From assembly GCA_946494335.1 (NCBI GenBank), contig CAMMBV010000005.1, positions 32,695-96,694 of the forward strand: DNA of 64,000 nt, in the 5' to 3' direction. Origin of the DNA: an uncultured Ruminococcus sp. Lineage in GTDB: Bacteria; Bacillota; Clostridia; Lachnospirales; Lachnospiraceae. The notes beneath the pieces are model-generated. The model saw only the letters and a program-made list of their open reading frames with translations. It searched no databases and was not told where the DNA came from. Of the stretch, positions 17,266 to 25,481 are shown one piece after another. Each line of letters opens with the position of its first letter. Position 1 is the stretch's first letter. Both the position numbers and the translations under genes were made by a program.

Positions 17266-17277
17266 CATACTGTATGT
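17265..17277. promoter_or_regulatory. Inverted repeat ACATAC-T-GTATGT between cassettes
   Basis: A perfect 6-bp inverted repeat with one central base lies between a TTGACA hexamer (17262-17267) and a TATAAT hexamer (17280-17285). The hexamers are only 12 bases apart, too close for a normal promoter. The repeat may be an operator for a weak promoter using TATAAT, or coincidence. Confidence 0.3.
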
Positions 17278-17323
17278 AGTATAATGAAGCAGAACTTCAG
17301 TGATTATGAACAGGATGGAAAAT

Positions 17324-18721
17324 ATGAACCAAAGAAAAAATTTTGAACAATACAAACGAATGCTGCGCTTTTTTGCAGCCATGTTTTTGGTGGCTGCCCA
17401 GACTGCCGTGTTTGCATTCTGCTGGTACCGCTATTTCAATCCGGAATTACGAAAACCGTATGAGAATAAAGGAAATCTGTTGATGATTGCCGTTTATCTG
17501 GTGCTGCTTTTTGTTTTTCTGGCGGCATTTGGCGGGCTTAAGATCGGCTATATGAAAAAAGGGAATATTATGTTGTCCCAGATACTGTCCATTGTGGCGA
17601 TGCACGTGATTGTTCTGGTGCAGATTCTGCTGATATCCGGAAAGCTTTACCGGCTGTCCAGACTGGCTGGTGTGACGTTCGTCATGACCCTGGTGGATAT
17701 TGGGATCGCGGTGGTGTTTATTCACTTTTTTCACGCGCTGTATTACAGACTGTTTCCGGCCCGGAAAATGCTTCTTATTTATCAGGACAGGCCTCCGGAA
17801 CCGCTGATGCAGAAGATGTATGCCCGGCGGGACAAGTATAATATCTGTGAACATGTAAATATAGAAAGCGGTATGGATGAGGTCAAAGAGCTGATTCTTA
17901 AGTACGATGGAGTGATTCTGTGTGATATTCATGCCAAAAAGCGGAACAATCTGCTGAAGTATTGTTACCGGTACGGAATCAGAGTGTATACAACCCCCAA
18001 GATATCGGATATTATCCTGAAAAGCGCGGAGATTCTTCCTCTTTTTGACACGCCGCTGTTTCTGTCCAGAAATCAGGGGCTGAGTTTTGAACAGAAGCTG
18101 ATAAAGCGCATCATGGATATTGTGATCTCCGCTGTACTGCTGGTTGTTGCCAGCCCTTTTATGCTTATCACAGCCGCAGCGGTGAAGGTATACGACAGAG
18201 GACCGGTGATATTTAAGCAGGAGCGGGTGACGGTGGAAGGCCGCAGATTTTTTGTTTATAAATTCCGGAGCATGATTGTAAATGCGGAAAAAGACGGCGT
18301 AGCCGTGCTGGCCACCCAGCACGACAGCAGAATTACTCCCGTGGGGAGGGTGATCCGGGCGGCCCGCCTGGATGAGCTGCCCCAGCTTTACAATATTTTA
18401 AGAGGGGATATGAGTCTGGTGGGACCGCGCCCGGAACGTCCGGAAATTATGGAAAAATACGAAGATACCATTCCGGAATTTTCTTACAGGTTGAAAGTGA
18501 AGGCCGGACTTACAGGGTATGCCCAGGTTTACGGGAAATATAATACCACAGCCTATGACAAGCTGAAGATGGATCTGATGTATATTGAAAATTATTCACT
18601 GCTCATGGATTTGAGGCTTCTGTTTATGACCTTCAAAGTGATTTTTATGAAAGAAAGCACGGAAGGTCTGAGTAAAGAACAGCTGGAGGAACTGATATCG
18701 AAAGAGCATGTAAAAAAATGA
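17324..18721 (+). CDS. Polyprenyl-phosphate sugar phosphotransferase (initiating transferase)
   Basis: This protein moves a sugar-1-phosphate onto undecaprenyl phosphate and so starts a glycan. Four or five helices fill about residues 15-140, then comes a nucleotide-binding-like middle domain, then the bacterial sugar transferase domain from about residue 262. That domain has RIMDIVISAV, VYKFRSM, ARLDELPQLYNILRGDMSLVGPRPE and GLTGYAQVYGKY. I chose the ATG at 17324 because AGGATGGA lies just before it; a GTG at 17300 and ATGs at 17306 and 17315 are in frame. It precedes a TagGH-like exporter, so it may start the polymer that exporter carries. A second enzyme of this family lies at 56074. Confidence 0.9.
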   Translation: MNQRKNFEQYKRMLRFFAAMFLVAAQTAVFAFCWYRYFNPELRKPYENKGNLLMIAVYLVLLFVFLAAFGGLKIGYMKKGNIMLSQILSIVAMHVIVLVQILLISGKLYRLSRLAGVTFVMTLVDIGIAVVFIHFFHALYYRLFPARKMLLIYQDRPPEPLMQKMYARRDKYNICEHVNIESGMDEVKELILKYDGVILCDIHAKKRNNLLKYCYRYGIRVYTTPKISDIILKSAEILPLFDTPLFLSRNQGLSFEQKLIKRIMDIVISAVLLVVASPFMLITAAAVKVYDRGPVIFKQERVTVEGRRFFVYKFRSMIVNAEKDGVAVLATQHDSRITPVGRVIRAARLDELPQLYNILRGDMSLVGPRPERPEIMEKYEDTIPEFSYRLKVKAGLTGYAQVYGKYNTTAYDKLKMDLMYIENYSLLMDLRLLFMTFKVIFMKESTEGLSKEQLEELISKEHVKK

Positions 18722-18737
18722 TTTTCTGCGTTTTTTC

Positions 18738-18766
18738 TTGCCTTTGGCAGGAAAAAGTGATATATT
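18738..18766 (+). promoter_or_regulatory. Extended -10 promoter for the TagGH-like exporter operon
   Basis: TTGCCT (18738-18743) and TATATT (18761-18766) are spaced 17 bases apart with TGA before the -10 box. The expected start point is near 18773. This argues against the ATG at 18777 as the translation start and for the one at 18834. Confidence 0.6.
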
Positions 18767-18833
18767 GGCGCAGTAGATGCAGTTGAAAAGGTATTCTCTG
18801 CTGCGTCAGATTATAAAAAGAGGATGGTATGGT

Positions 18834-19613
18834 ATGAGATTTTTCAGTGACACCAAGAAATATGCCGGCTATGTCGTGCGTGCTGCGAAATCGCAGCTGA
18901 AGGCGGAAGTGGCCAACTCTTATCTGAACTGGGTCTGGTGGATTCTGGATCCTTTATGTTTTATGCTCATTTACGCATTCATATTCGGCGTAGTGTTTGA
19001 CGGACGGGAGCCGTATTTTGCCGCATTTATTTTTGTAGGTCTGACTGCGTGGAATTTTTTCAACAAATGTGTGATTGGCAGCGTGAAAATGGTAAAGAAG
19101 AACAAGGCGATCATCGACAAGGTGTACATACCCAAATTTGTGCTGGCTTATACCAGAATGGGTGTGGATGGATTCAAAATGCTGATTTCTTTTGGAATTA
19201 TCATCTGCATGATGGCAGTCTACCGGGTTGAGCTTACCTGGAATGTACTGTTGGTGATTCCTTTGCTGCTGCTGCTTTTGATCATAACCTTTGCGGGCAT
19301 GACAATACTGATGCATCTGGGCGTTTTTGTAGAGGATATGAGCAATATTGTCACAATTTTGTTCCGGCTTCTGTTTTATGTGACCGGTATCTTTTATTCT
19401 GTATATAAAAGACTGCCTGCTCCCTATGGAATATGGGCGCTGCGTCTGAATCCCATGGCTTTTATCCTGGACGGACTGCGTAAATGTCTTTTGTACGGGC
19501 AGACGCCTGACATGAGGATTTTTGCCATCTGGCTGGTAATCGGCTGCCTGGTGGCTGCCCTGGGAGTCAAGATTATTTACCGGTATGAAAACGGCTATGC
19601 AAAGGTGGTTTAA
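18834..19613 (+). CDS. Polysaccharide ABC transporter permease (TagG-like)
   Basis: This 259-residue membrane subunit of an ABC-2 exporter has six helices. It begins with the family's amphipathic KKYAGYVVRAAKSQLKAEVANSYLNWVWWILDP and contains GLTAWNFF and LNPMAFILDGLRKCLLYG. It should move an undecaprenyl-diphosphate-linked polymer out of the cell with the ATPase encoded 5 bases downstream. A longer reading from an ATG at 18777 adds 19 residues, but no ribosome binding site precedes it and the predicted transcript starts only a few bases before; AGAGGA precedes 18834. Nearby tagD and two CDP-glycerol transferases suggest teichoic acid as cargo. Confidence 0.9.
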   Translation: MRFFSDTKKYAGYVVRAAKSQLKAEVANSYLNWVWWILDPLCFMLIYAFIFGVVFDGREPYFAAFIFVGLTAWNFFNKCVIGSVKMVKKNKAIIDKVYIPKFVLAYTRMGVDGFKMLISFGIIICMMAVYRVELTWNVLLVIPLLLLLLIITFAGMTILMHLGVFVEDMSNIVTILFRLLFYVTGIFYSVYKRLPAPYGIWALRLNPMAFILDGLRKCLLYGQTPDMRIFAIWLVIGCLVAALGVKIIYRYENGYAKVV

Positions 19614-19618
19614 AAAAG

Positions 19619-20353
19619 ATGGATAATCAGAAATATGCAATTGAGGTAAAAGACCTTCATATCAGCTATCGCTGTCTGAAATCTTTTTCCGTTAAAAAAA
19701 GTTTCTTTAAGTTAAAAAAAAGCAAACCGGAGATCTATGAAGCGGTGCGGGGAGTCTCTTTTAATGTAAAGAAGGGTGATATTCTGGGAATTGTGGGTAA
19801 GAACGGAAGTGGAAAATCCACACTCCTGCGTGCGCTGGCCGGGATTTTTTCACCGGATTCCGGGGAAATTGATCTTCACGGCTATACTGTTTCGCTTCTG
19901 GCTATCGGCGTGGGTTTCCAGAGAGCCTTAAGCGGAAGGGAGAATATTTATCTTTCCGGTATGCTGCTGGGATTCTCGGAAGAGCAGATCAGAGAAAAGA
20001 TTGATGAGATCATTTCTTTTGCCGGTCTGGGTAAATTTATTGATATGCCGGTGCAGACTTACTCCAGCGGCATGTATTCCAAGCTGGCATTCTCCATCAC
20101 AGCAATTCTGGAGACGGATATTATGCTGATTGACGAAGTGCTGAGCGTTGGTGACGCCAGGTTTAAAAAGAAAAGCTATAAGAAAATGAAAGACCTGATC
20201 ATGGATGAGGACAGGACGGTTATCATTGTCTCTCACAATTCCGATACTATCCGGAATCTGTGCACCAGCGTTTTGTGGCTGCATGAGGGAGAGGTCAGGA
20301 TGATGGGGGATACCGGCGAAGTGATGGATGCATATGAGGAATTTATGCAGTAG
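19619..20353 (+). CDS. Polysaccharide ABC transporter ATPase (TagH-like)
   Basis: This 244-residue ATPase partners the permease just upstream. It has Walker A GKNGSGKST at 60-68, the signature TYSSGMYSKLAF, Walker B IMLIDEVLSVGD and the H-loop VSHN. Compared with the second polysaccharide ATPase at 37189 it lacks a C-terminal carbohydrate-binding domain, so it probably exports a polymer without reading a terminal cap. A 20-residue insertion before the Walker A region (SFSVKKSFFKLKKSK) is usual in this family. Confidence 0.92.
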   Translation: MDNQKYAIEVKDLHISYRCLKSFSVKKSFFKLKKSKPEIYEAVRGVSFNVKKGDILGIVGKNGSGKSTLLRALAGIFSPDSGEIDLHGYTVSLLAIGVGFQRALSGRENIYLSGMLLGFSEEQIREKIDEIISFAGLGKFIDMPVQTYSSGMYSKLAFSITAILETDIMLIDEVLSVGDARFKKKSYKKMKDLIMDEDRTVIIVSHNSDTIRNLCTSVLWLHEGEVRMMGDTGEVMDAYEEFMQ

Positions 20354-20368
20354 ACAGGGGAGGCAAAA

Positions 20369-20764
20369 ATGAAAAGAGTAATTACTTACGGGACATTTGA
20401 TTTACTTCACTATGGACATATCAATATTTTAAGAAGAGCAAAACAGCTGGGTGACTATCTGATTGTGGCTCTTTCCACGGATGAGTTCAACTGGAATATG
20501 AAGCAGAAAAAATGCTACTTTTCCTATGAGGAGAGGAAGCAGCTTCTGGAAGCGATCCGCTATGTGGATCTGGTGATCCCGGAGGAAAACTGGGAACAGA
20601 AGGTAACGGATGTAAAAGAGTACCATATCGATACTTTTGTCATGGGAGACGACTGGGAAGGCAAGTTTGATTTTCTCAAGGAGTACTGCGACGTGGTATA
20701 CCTGCCGAGGACGCCGGAGATTTCGACGACTCAGATCAAGCAGGATCTGAACAAAAAGGGATGA
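20369..20764 (+). CDS. tagD: Glycerol-3-phosphate cytidylyltransferase
   Basis: This 131-residue enzyme makes CDP-glycerol from CTP and sn-glycerol 3-phosphate. It has the nucleotidyltransferase HYGH motif at 14-17 and the RTPEISTT motif at 114-121, and its length is exactly that of TagD. The product is the donor for the three TagB/TagF-type proteins in this window. Its place just after the TagGH-like transporter matches teichoic acid loci. GGGGAGG lies upstream of the ATG. Confidence 0.96.
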   Translation: MKRVITYGTFDLLHYGHINILRRAKQLGDYLIVALSTDEFNWNMKQKKCYFSYEERKQLLEAIRYVDLVIPEENWEQKVTDVKEYHIDTFVMGDDWEGKFDFLKEYCDVVYLPRTPEISTTQIKQDLNKKG

Positions 20765-20773
20765 GTTGCTGCC

Positions 20774-22330
20774 ATGGTTAAGGTATCGGTTATCGTTCCG
20801 GCGTACAATGTGGAGCCCTATCTGGAACGCTGTCTTCGCTCTCTGGCAAAGCAGACGCTTCCGGAGCTGGAAATTATCGTAATCAATGACGGAAGTACAG
20901 ACAGAACCAAAGAAGCGGCCTGCCGTGTGCAGGCGGAATATCCCGGTAAATTAATAGTGAAAACGACAAAAAATCAGGGAGCTGCAGCTGCGAGAAACGA
21001 AGGACTTGCGCTGGCGCAGGGAGAGTATATCGGCTTTGTGGACGGGGATGATACCGTGTGCCCCGCCATGTTTGAAAGACTGTATCAAACTGCCAGCCAA
21101 ACCGGGGCGGATATCGTCTGCTGCGGCTATCTGAGGATGGACGGCGCTGATGTTCAAAACAGGGGGACCGATACGAAGCTGTGCGGTCTTTACGGGAAGA
21201 GTATCCATGAGGAACCCGCAATTTTGACGGAGTCAACGCCCTATCTGTGGAATAAGATTTTTCGTCGTTCTATGATTGAAAGACGGCGGATCGTATTTCA
21301 GGATTTTCGGATTTATGAGGATCTTGTGTTTACGTATCAGTCGTTTTTGTATGCAGACAATATTCAGTATGTTCCGCTTCCGCTGTATCAGTATATGGTA
21401 TCCCGAGAAGGCGCTCTCACCTCATCCTTTTCCCAAAAGAGGTTTGATCTGTTTGCGGCTTTTGACTGTCTTTTGAAATATTACGAGAAAGAGGGCGTGA
21501 AGGAACGGTTTCTGGATGAGCTGTTCTTTGTGCTGATCAAACATGTGTATGTTGCCTGTGAAGAGCCTGCAAGGACAGAGAACTGGAAAGTGAAATTTCG
21601 TTTTATCAGAGAAAGTTCCCGTTATCTCAGGTCCGTATATCCCGGGTTAAAAAACTATACCCGGTACTATGAGGTATATGGGAATCGGAAAGCCCTGTAT
21701 GAGAGCAGATGGTACTGGTATCTGCGGACTGTGTTTCCCTGGGTTCCTCAAATGCGCCGGAGACTGGGAAGATTAAAAAGAGCCGCAGAACTGGGAAGGA
21801 GCGCAGCCGGCAGCTTTGCCCTGCAAAAGACAGAGCCGGCAGGAAATCCATTGGAAGCCTCAGTGCTTCTTTTATGGGATCCGGTTCTAAATCCGGAGGA
21901 TTTCCAAATGCTGCTTGAGCTTTCAAAGGAGCTGAAGGAGGAAGGCGTAACAGGACTTTACCTGTATGAGGGAAGCCGTATTATGGGAAGACAGGAAATG
22001 ATAGAGGAGCTTTCGAAAGTGATACCCTGTCGGGAACAGAAGAATCCTTTTTCGGCGCTGACACGGATGGAAAAAATATGGATGGCGCTTATGGAATACC
22101 ATCCCCGGCTGTACCGGGTGAGAAAGAAAGGAACGCATAAGATGATGGAGAAGGAATTTCGCCGGGTATTTCCGGAGGAAAATTTCATCTGTGCGGTTCT
22201 GGTGGGGCAGGTGCGGCCGCGCAGTCTTGCCCTTGTAAAAGCAGCCGGCCTTACCATCCTGGACAGTTCCCAATACGGGGAGAGGACCGTCGGACAGATG
22301 AAGAGGGATATACTTTTACTTGTAAAATGA
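20774..22330 (+). CDS. GT2 glycosyltransferase with an unassigned C-terminal domain
   Basis: This 518-residue protein has an N-terminal GT-A domain (residues 3 to about 220) with VSVIVPAYN, VINDGSTD and the metal motif DGDD at 90-93, close to the N-terminal domain of the fusion at 27-2942. Residues about 355-518 form a separate domain (PLEASVLLLWDPVLNPEDF onward) that I do not recognise. It may be an acceptor-binding or partner-docking part. The last codons overlap the -35 box of the next promoter. Donor sugar unknown. Confidence 0.88.
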   Translation: MVKVSVIVPAYNVEPYLERCLRSLAKQTLPELEIIVINDGSTDRTKEAACRVQAEYPGKLIVKTTKNQGAAAARNEGLALAQGEYIGFVDGDDTVCPAMFERLYQTASQTGADIVCCGYLRMDGADVQNRGTDTKLCGLYGKSIHEEPAILTESTPYLWNKIFRRSMIERRRIVFQDFRIYEDLVFTYQSFLYADNIQYVPLPLYQYMVSREGALTSSFSQKRFDLFAAFDCLLKYYEKEGVKERFLDELFFVLIKHVYVACEEPARTENWKVKFRFIRESSRYLRSVYPGLKNYTRYYEVYGNRKALYESRWYWYLRTVFPWVPQMRRRLGRLKRAAELGRSAAGSFALQKTEPAGNPLEASVLLLWDPVLNPEDFQMLLELSKELKEEGVTGLYLYEGSRIMGRQEMIEELSKVIPCREQKNPFSALTRMEKIWMALMEYHPRLYRVRKKGTHKMMEKEFRRVFPEENFICAVLVGQVRPRSLALVKAAGLTILDSSQYGERTVGQMKRDILLLVK

Positions 22331-22348
22331 AAGAATTCTGTGTATAGT
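22320..22348 (+). promoter_or_regulatory. Putative promoter for the Pce-like hydrolase and carboxypeptidase genes
   Basis: TTGTAA (22320-22325) and TATAGT (22343-22348) have 17-base spacing. The -35 box overlaps the end of the preceding GT2 gene. GAGGAG precedes the start at 22375. Confidence 0.55.
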
Positions 22349-22374
22349 AGAGAATAACAGATGAGGAGCTGTTC

Positions 22375-23463
22375 ATGGTGCAGAAGATAAGACTTGCTGT
22401 CGGCGTAATTGGCGTGCTTGCCGTTGTTTTGCTGATCAGCTTCTGGCCGGAAAAGAAGAAGGAAGAAGGAGCGGTCAGGATCCACTATATCGGACTTTTG
22501 GGGTCTACGGATGCAATCCTTTTGGAGGACAACGGTCATTTTGCGCTGGTGGATTCGGGGGAGGACTGGGATTATCCCCAGGGGAATCACCTGCTTTATC
22601 CGTACCGCACCGGTGTGATCATGAATCAGGGATTTGAGCAGCAGGTGATTTATTATCTGAAATCGGTGGGAGTAAATTCGTCCAACCTGGATTTCTACAT
22701 AGGGACTCATTCTCACAGTGATCATATTGGAAGCGGTGATGAGATAATCCGCACTTTTCATCCGAAAACGGTGTATCTGAAATTTTATTCGGATGGCAAT
22801 GTAACCAGCCGCACTAACTGGTGGGATAATCTGTATGTGTACCATACGCTGCTGGCGGCTGCCGCAGATAATGATGTGACGGTGGTACAGGATCTCACGG
22901 AAGGGATGGAGCTGACGCTGGGCAGTCACACGAAGCTGCAGCTTTATAATACGACGGTGAAGAGCAGAGTCAGGGACGAAAACGCAAATTCGCTGGTAAT
23001 AAAGGGGAAATTTTGGGAAAATACGGTTCTGCTTACAGGAGATATGGAGCCCCGGACAGCCAGAAATCTTCTGAAAAAGGGTTTCATCGGACAGACGGAT
23101 ATCTTAAAGCTTCCGCATCATGGATATCTGCAGAACAATCCGGAAGATATATTGACGGAATTCGCTCCGAAAACCGCCGTGGTGACGGGACCTTTATCCA
23201 ACCTGGATGAATCTGTGGTCACACTGCTGAAAGGTATGGGGACGGATATCCGGACCGTCCATTTAAGCGGCGCAGCGCTGGTCAACGAATTTACAGCGGC
23301 CGGATATACCACATCCCTCCGTCAGGTGAAAGGCGGCTGGTTTTCCTGGGAAGGACACCGGTATTTTATGGATGAGGACGGGCGGCCTTACACAGGGGAA
23401 GTATGGATATCGGGTGAAAAATATCTCTTTGATGAGAGAGGCAGAATGCAAAAAGAAAACTAA
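22375..23463 (+). CDS. Membrane-anchored metallo-beta-lactamase-fold protein with choline-binding repeats (Pce-like)
   Basis: This 362-residue protein has an N-terminal helix (residues 7-24) that anchors or exports it, then a metallo-beta-lactamase-fold hydrolase domain. The zinc motif HSHSDH is at 112-117, with TGDME and LPHHGY further on. From about 320 to the end there are two choline-binding-type repeats (GGWFSWEGHRYFM and GEVWISGEKYLF). This order matches the pneumococcal phosphorylcholine esterase Pce/CbpE, and the stretches VDSGEDWDYP and YLKFYSDGNVT recall that family from memory. If so, it removes phosphocholine from wall polymers. A ComEC-type hydrolase of unknown substrate is the alternative. 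Only two repeats are present, against many in pneumococcal proteins. The start codon is GTG or the ATG at 22375 as given. Confidence 0.8.
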   Translation: MVQKIRLAVGVIGVLAVVLLISFWPEKKKEEGAVRIHYIGLLGSTDAILLEDNGHFALVDSGEDWDYPQGNHLLYPYRTGVIMNQGFEQQVIYYLKSVGVNSSNLDFYIGTHSHSDHIGSGDEIIRTFHPKTVYLKFYSDGNVTSRTNWWDNLYVYHTLLAAAADNDVTVVQDLTEGMELTLGSHTKLQLYNTTVKSRVRDENANSLVIKGKFWENTVLLTGDMEPRTARNLLKKGFIGQTDILKLPHHGYLQNNPEDILTEFAPKTAVVTGPLSNLDESVVTLLKGMGTDIRTVHLSGAALVNEFTAAGYTTSLRQVKGGWFSWEGHRYFMDEDGRPYTGEVWISGEKYLFDERGRMQKEN

Positions 23464-23474
23464 AGGTGAAGATC

Positions 23475-24752
23475 ATGAAAAACAGAAAAAAACTTATGGT
23501 AATCTGGGCGCTGGTGGTCTGCTTTTTAATGGGGCAGCCGGTCTGGGCCGAAGTCAACAATGATGAAAAATATTCCATAGCCAGCAATGAGATTTCCGGC
23601 TGGCCCCAGGGGGCGGACGTTTATTCGGAAACGGCGGTGCTGATGGATGCGGACACGGGACTTGTACTGTATGATAAGGGAAAGGATGAACCCCGTTACC
23701 CTGCCAGTATCACAAAGGTTATGACGGCGCTGCTGGCGCTGGAGAACAGCAGTCTGGACGAACAGGTGACCTTTACAGCCACCGGTCTGGAGCGGATGTA
23801 TGAGGGCACCAATATTAATATGCAGGTGGGCGAGGTGCTCACCATGGAACAGTGTCTCTATGCGGTTATGATAAAATCGGCCAATGAGGTTGCGGCTCAG
23901 GTTGCGGAGCATGTGGCGGGAAGCCAGGAAGCATTCGTTGATATGATGAATGCGAAAGCACAGGAGCTTGGCTGTACCAACACCCATTTCAATAATCCCA
24001 GCGGCCTTCCCGATGAAAATCACTGGACGACAGCCAACGATATGGCGCTGATTTTCAGAGAAGCGCTGAAAAATGAGGAATTTGTCAAAATTATAGGCAC
24101 ACTGTCCTACACCATTGATCCCACCAACCTGAATCCGGAGGCCAGAACACTCACCAGCCATCATGCGCTCCTGGTACCAACGGCGCCGGAACATTACGAC
24201 GGCTGCATCGGAGGGAAAACGGGAGTCACGGAGATATCCAAAAATACCCTTGTGACAGCGGCGCAGCGGGAGGACCTGTGTCTCATCGCCGTAGTGATGC
24301 GGGCGGATCCGGGACAGGTATGTGCAGATACCACCGCACTGTTTGATTATGGCTTTTCCCAGTTTGAGAAGCTGGAAGTGGAAAACGGCCAGCTGGTAGT
24401 CCCCAAGGGGACCACCGAAGAGGATCTCACCGTGACCGAAGCGGAAGTGGATGGCGGTATCGTAAGAAGCTACGCTTTGGGCGATCATACGCTGGGGGTG
24501 ACATCCGTTTCAGCGGAGGAGATTGAGCAACAGGAAGAAGAGGTCCGCCAGCAGGAAGAAGAAAAAATCCAACAGGCGCAGGAGGATGAGCAGGCGGTGC
24601 AGCAGGCGCAGGAAGATGAGATGACGAATCATTACCGTATGATCATTCTGGTGATGGGTATCATAATTATCGTTCTCATTGTGGTGGCGGTTATCCGGGC
24701 CATTTATAACAGTGTAAAACGCAGAAAGAGACGGAACGGAAAAAAGAGGTAG
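23475..24752 (+). CDS. D-alanyl-D-alanine carboxypeptidase with C-terminal coiled coil and membrane anchor
   Basis: This 425-residue PBP5-type enzyme trims the terminal D-Ala of peptidoglycan pentapeptides. It has a signal peptide (residues 1-25), the serine acylation motif SITK at 78-81, SAN at 135-137 and KTG at 248-250. After the catalytic and C-terminal domains comes a Gln/Glu-rich coiled coil of about 35 residues, one membrane helix and a basic tail; most PBP5 proteins instead end in an amphipathic helix. The resulting tetrapeptides are the donors L,D-transpeptidases need, which suits the transpeptidase at 5324. I start it at the ATG with AAAGGTGA before it, not at the GTG nine bases upstream. 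Confidence 0.93.
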   Translation: MKNRKKLMVIWALVVCFLMGQPVWAEVNNDEKYSIASNEISGWPQGADVYSETAVLMDADTGLVLYDKGKDEPRYPASITKVMTALLALENSSLDEQVTFTATGLERMYEGTNINMQVGEVLTMEQCLYAVMIKSANEVAAQVAEHVAGSQEAFVDMMNAKAQELGCTNTHFNNPSGLPDENHWTTANDMALIFREALKNEEFVKIIGTLSYTIDPTNLNPEARTLTSHHALLVPTAPEHYDGCIGGKTGVTEISKNTLVTAAQREDLCLIAVVMRADPGQVCADTTALFDYGFSQFEKLEVENGQLVVPKGTTEEDLTVTEAEVDGGIVRSYALGDHTLGVTSVSAEEIEQQEEEVRQQEEEKIQQAQEDEQAVQQAQEDEMTNHYRMIILVMGIIIIVLIVVAVIRAIYNSVKRRKRRNGKKR

Positions 24753-24755
24753 GAT

Positions 24756-25472
24756 ATGAATGTGGCGTTGATTCTGGCGGGCGGAAGCGGCCAGCGGATG
24801 AAACAGGATATTCCCAAACAGTTTATTCACATTTACGATAAACCGGTGATTGTGTATACGCTGGAGGCTTTCGAGCATCATGATAAGATTGATGCCATAG
24901 AAGTGGTGTGTCTGGATGGATGGCATGATGTGCTGAGAGCTTATGCAAAACAGTTTAACATTACAAAACTGAAATGGATCGCGCCGGGCGGCAATACGGG
25001 TCAGGAATCGATCCGCAGCGGCGTGGAAAATCTGAAAGGCCACTGCCGGGAGGATGATATTATCGTGATTCATGACGGCATCCGGCCCCTTGTGGACGTG
25101 AGCGTGCTGACCGATGTGATTGAGACCTGCAGTTTATACGGCAATGCAGTGACAGCCATGCCTTATAATGAACAGATCTTTAAAATCCGGGATGAGAATA
25201 CCACCTGTGAGTATATTCCGCGGGAACAAATCCGACGGGTGGCGACGCCCCAGGCGTATACCTTCGGCAAGCTGGTATGGGCGTATGAAAAAGCCTTTTC
25301 TGAAAAAATCGGAATTTACGGTTCCTCCTATGCCAACACCATGATGGTGGATCTGGGGGAAGTGCTTCATTTTTCCAGAGGTTCCGACCGCAACCTCAAA
25401 CTGACGACAAAGGATGATCTGGAGCTGTTTAAGGCGTATTTAAAGCTGGAAGAGGACACCTGGCTGAAATAA
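24756..25472 (+). CDS. IspD/TarI family cytidylyltransferase
   Basis: This 238-residue enzyme joins CTP to a polyol or sugar phosphate. It has LILAGGSGQRM with IPKQF at the N-terminus, GGNTGQESI, HDGIRPLV, and a C-terminal TTKDDLELFKAYL. IspD and TarI share this fold; the IPKQF and GGNTGQESI segments and the glycopolymer context favour a TarI-like role (for example CDP-ribitol) over isoprenoid synthesis. No TarJ-type alcohol dehydrogenase is next to it; instead an NAD-dependent epimerase follows, so another CDP-activated sugar is possible. Confidence 0.85.
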   Translation: MNVALILAGGSGQRMKQDIPKQFIHIYDKPVIVYTLEAFEHHDKIDAIEVVCLDGWHDVLRAYAKQFNITKLKWIAPGGNTGQESIRSGVENLKGHCREDDIIVIHDGIRPLVDVSVLTDVIETCSLYGNAVTAMPYNEQIFKIRDENTTCEYIPREQIRRVATPQAYTFGKLVWAYEKAFSEKIGIYGSSYANTMMVDLGEVLHFSRGSDRNLKLTTKDDLELFKAYLKLEEDTWLK

Positions 25473-25481
25473 AGGGGCAAT

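Noticed and set aside
17262..17285. TTGACA and TATAAT hexamers that look like a consensus promoter
   Set aside because: They are only 12 bases apart, far too close for sigma-A. TTGACA also overlaps the stop codon of the gene before. A promoter using TATAAT alone cannot be excluded but is not supported.
24756..25472. Housekeeping IspD for isoprenoid synthesis
   Set aside because: The place inside a LicD/flippase operon favours a polymer precursor role, though IspD activity cannot be excluded by sequence alone.
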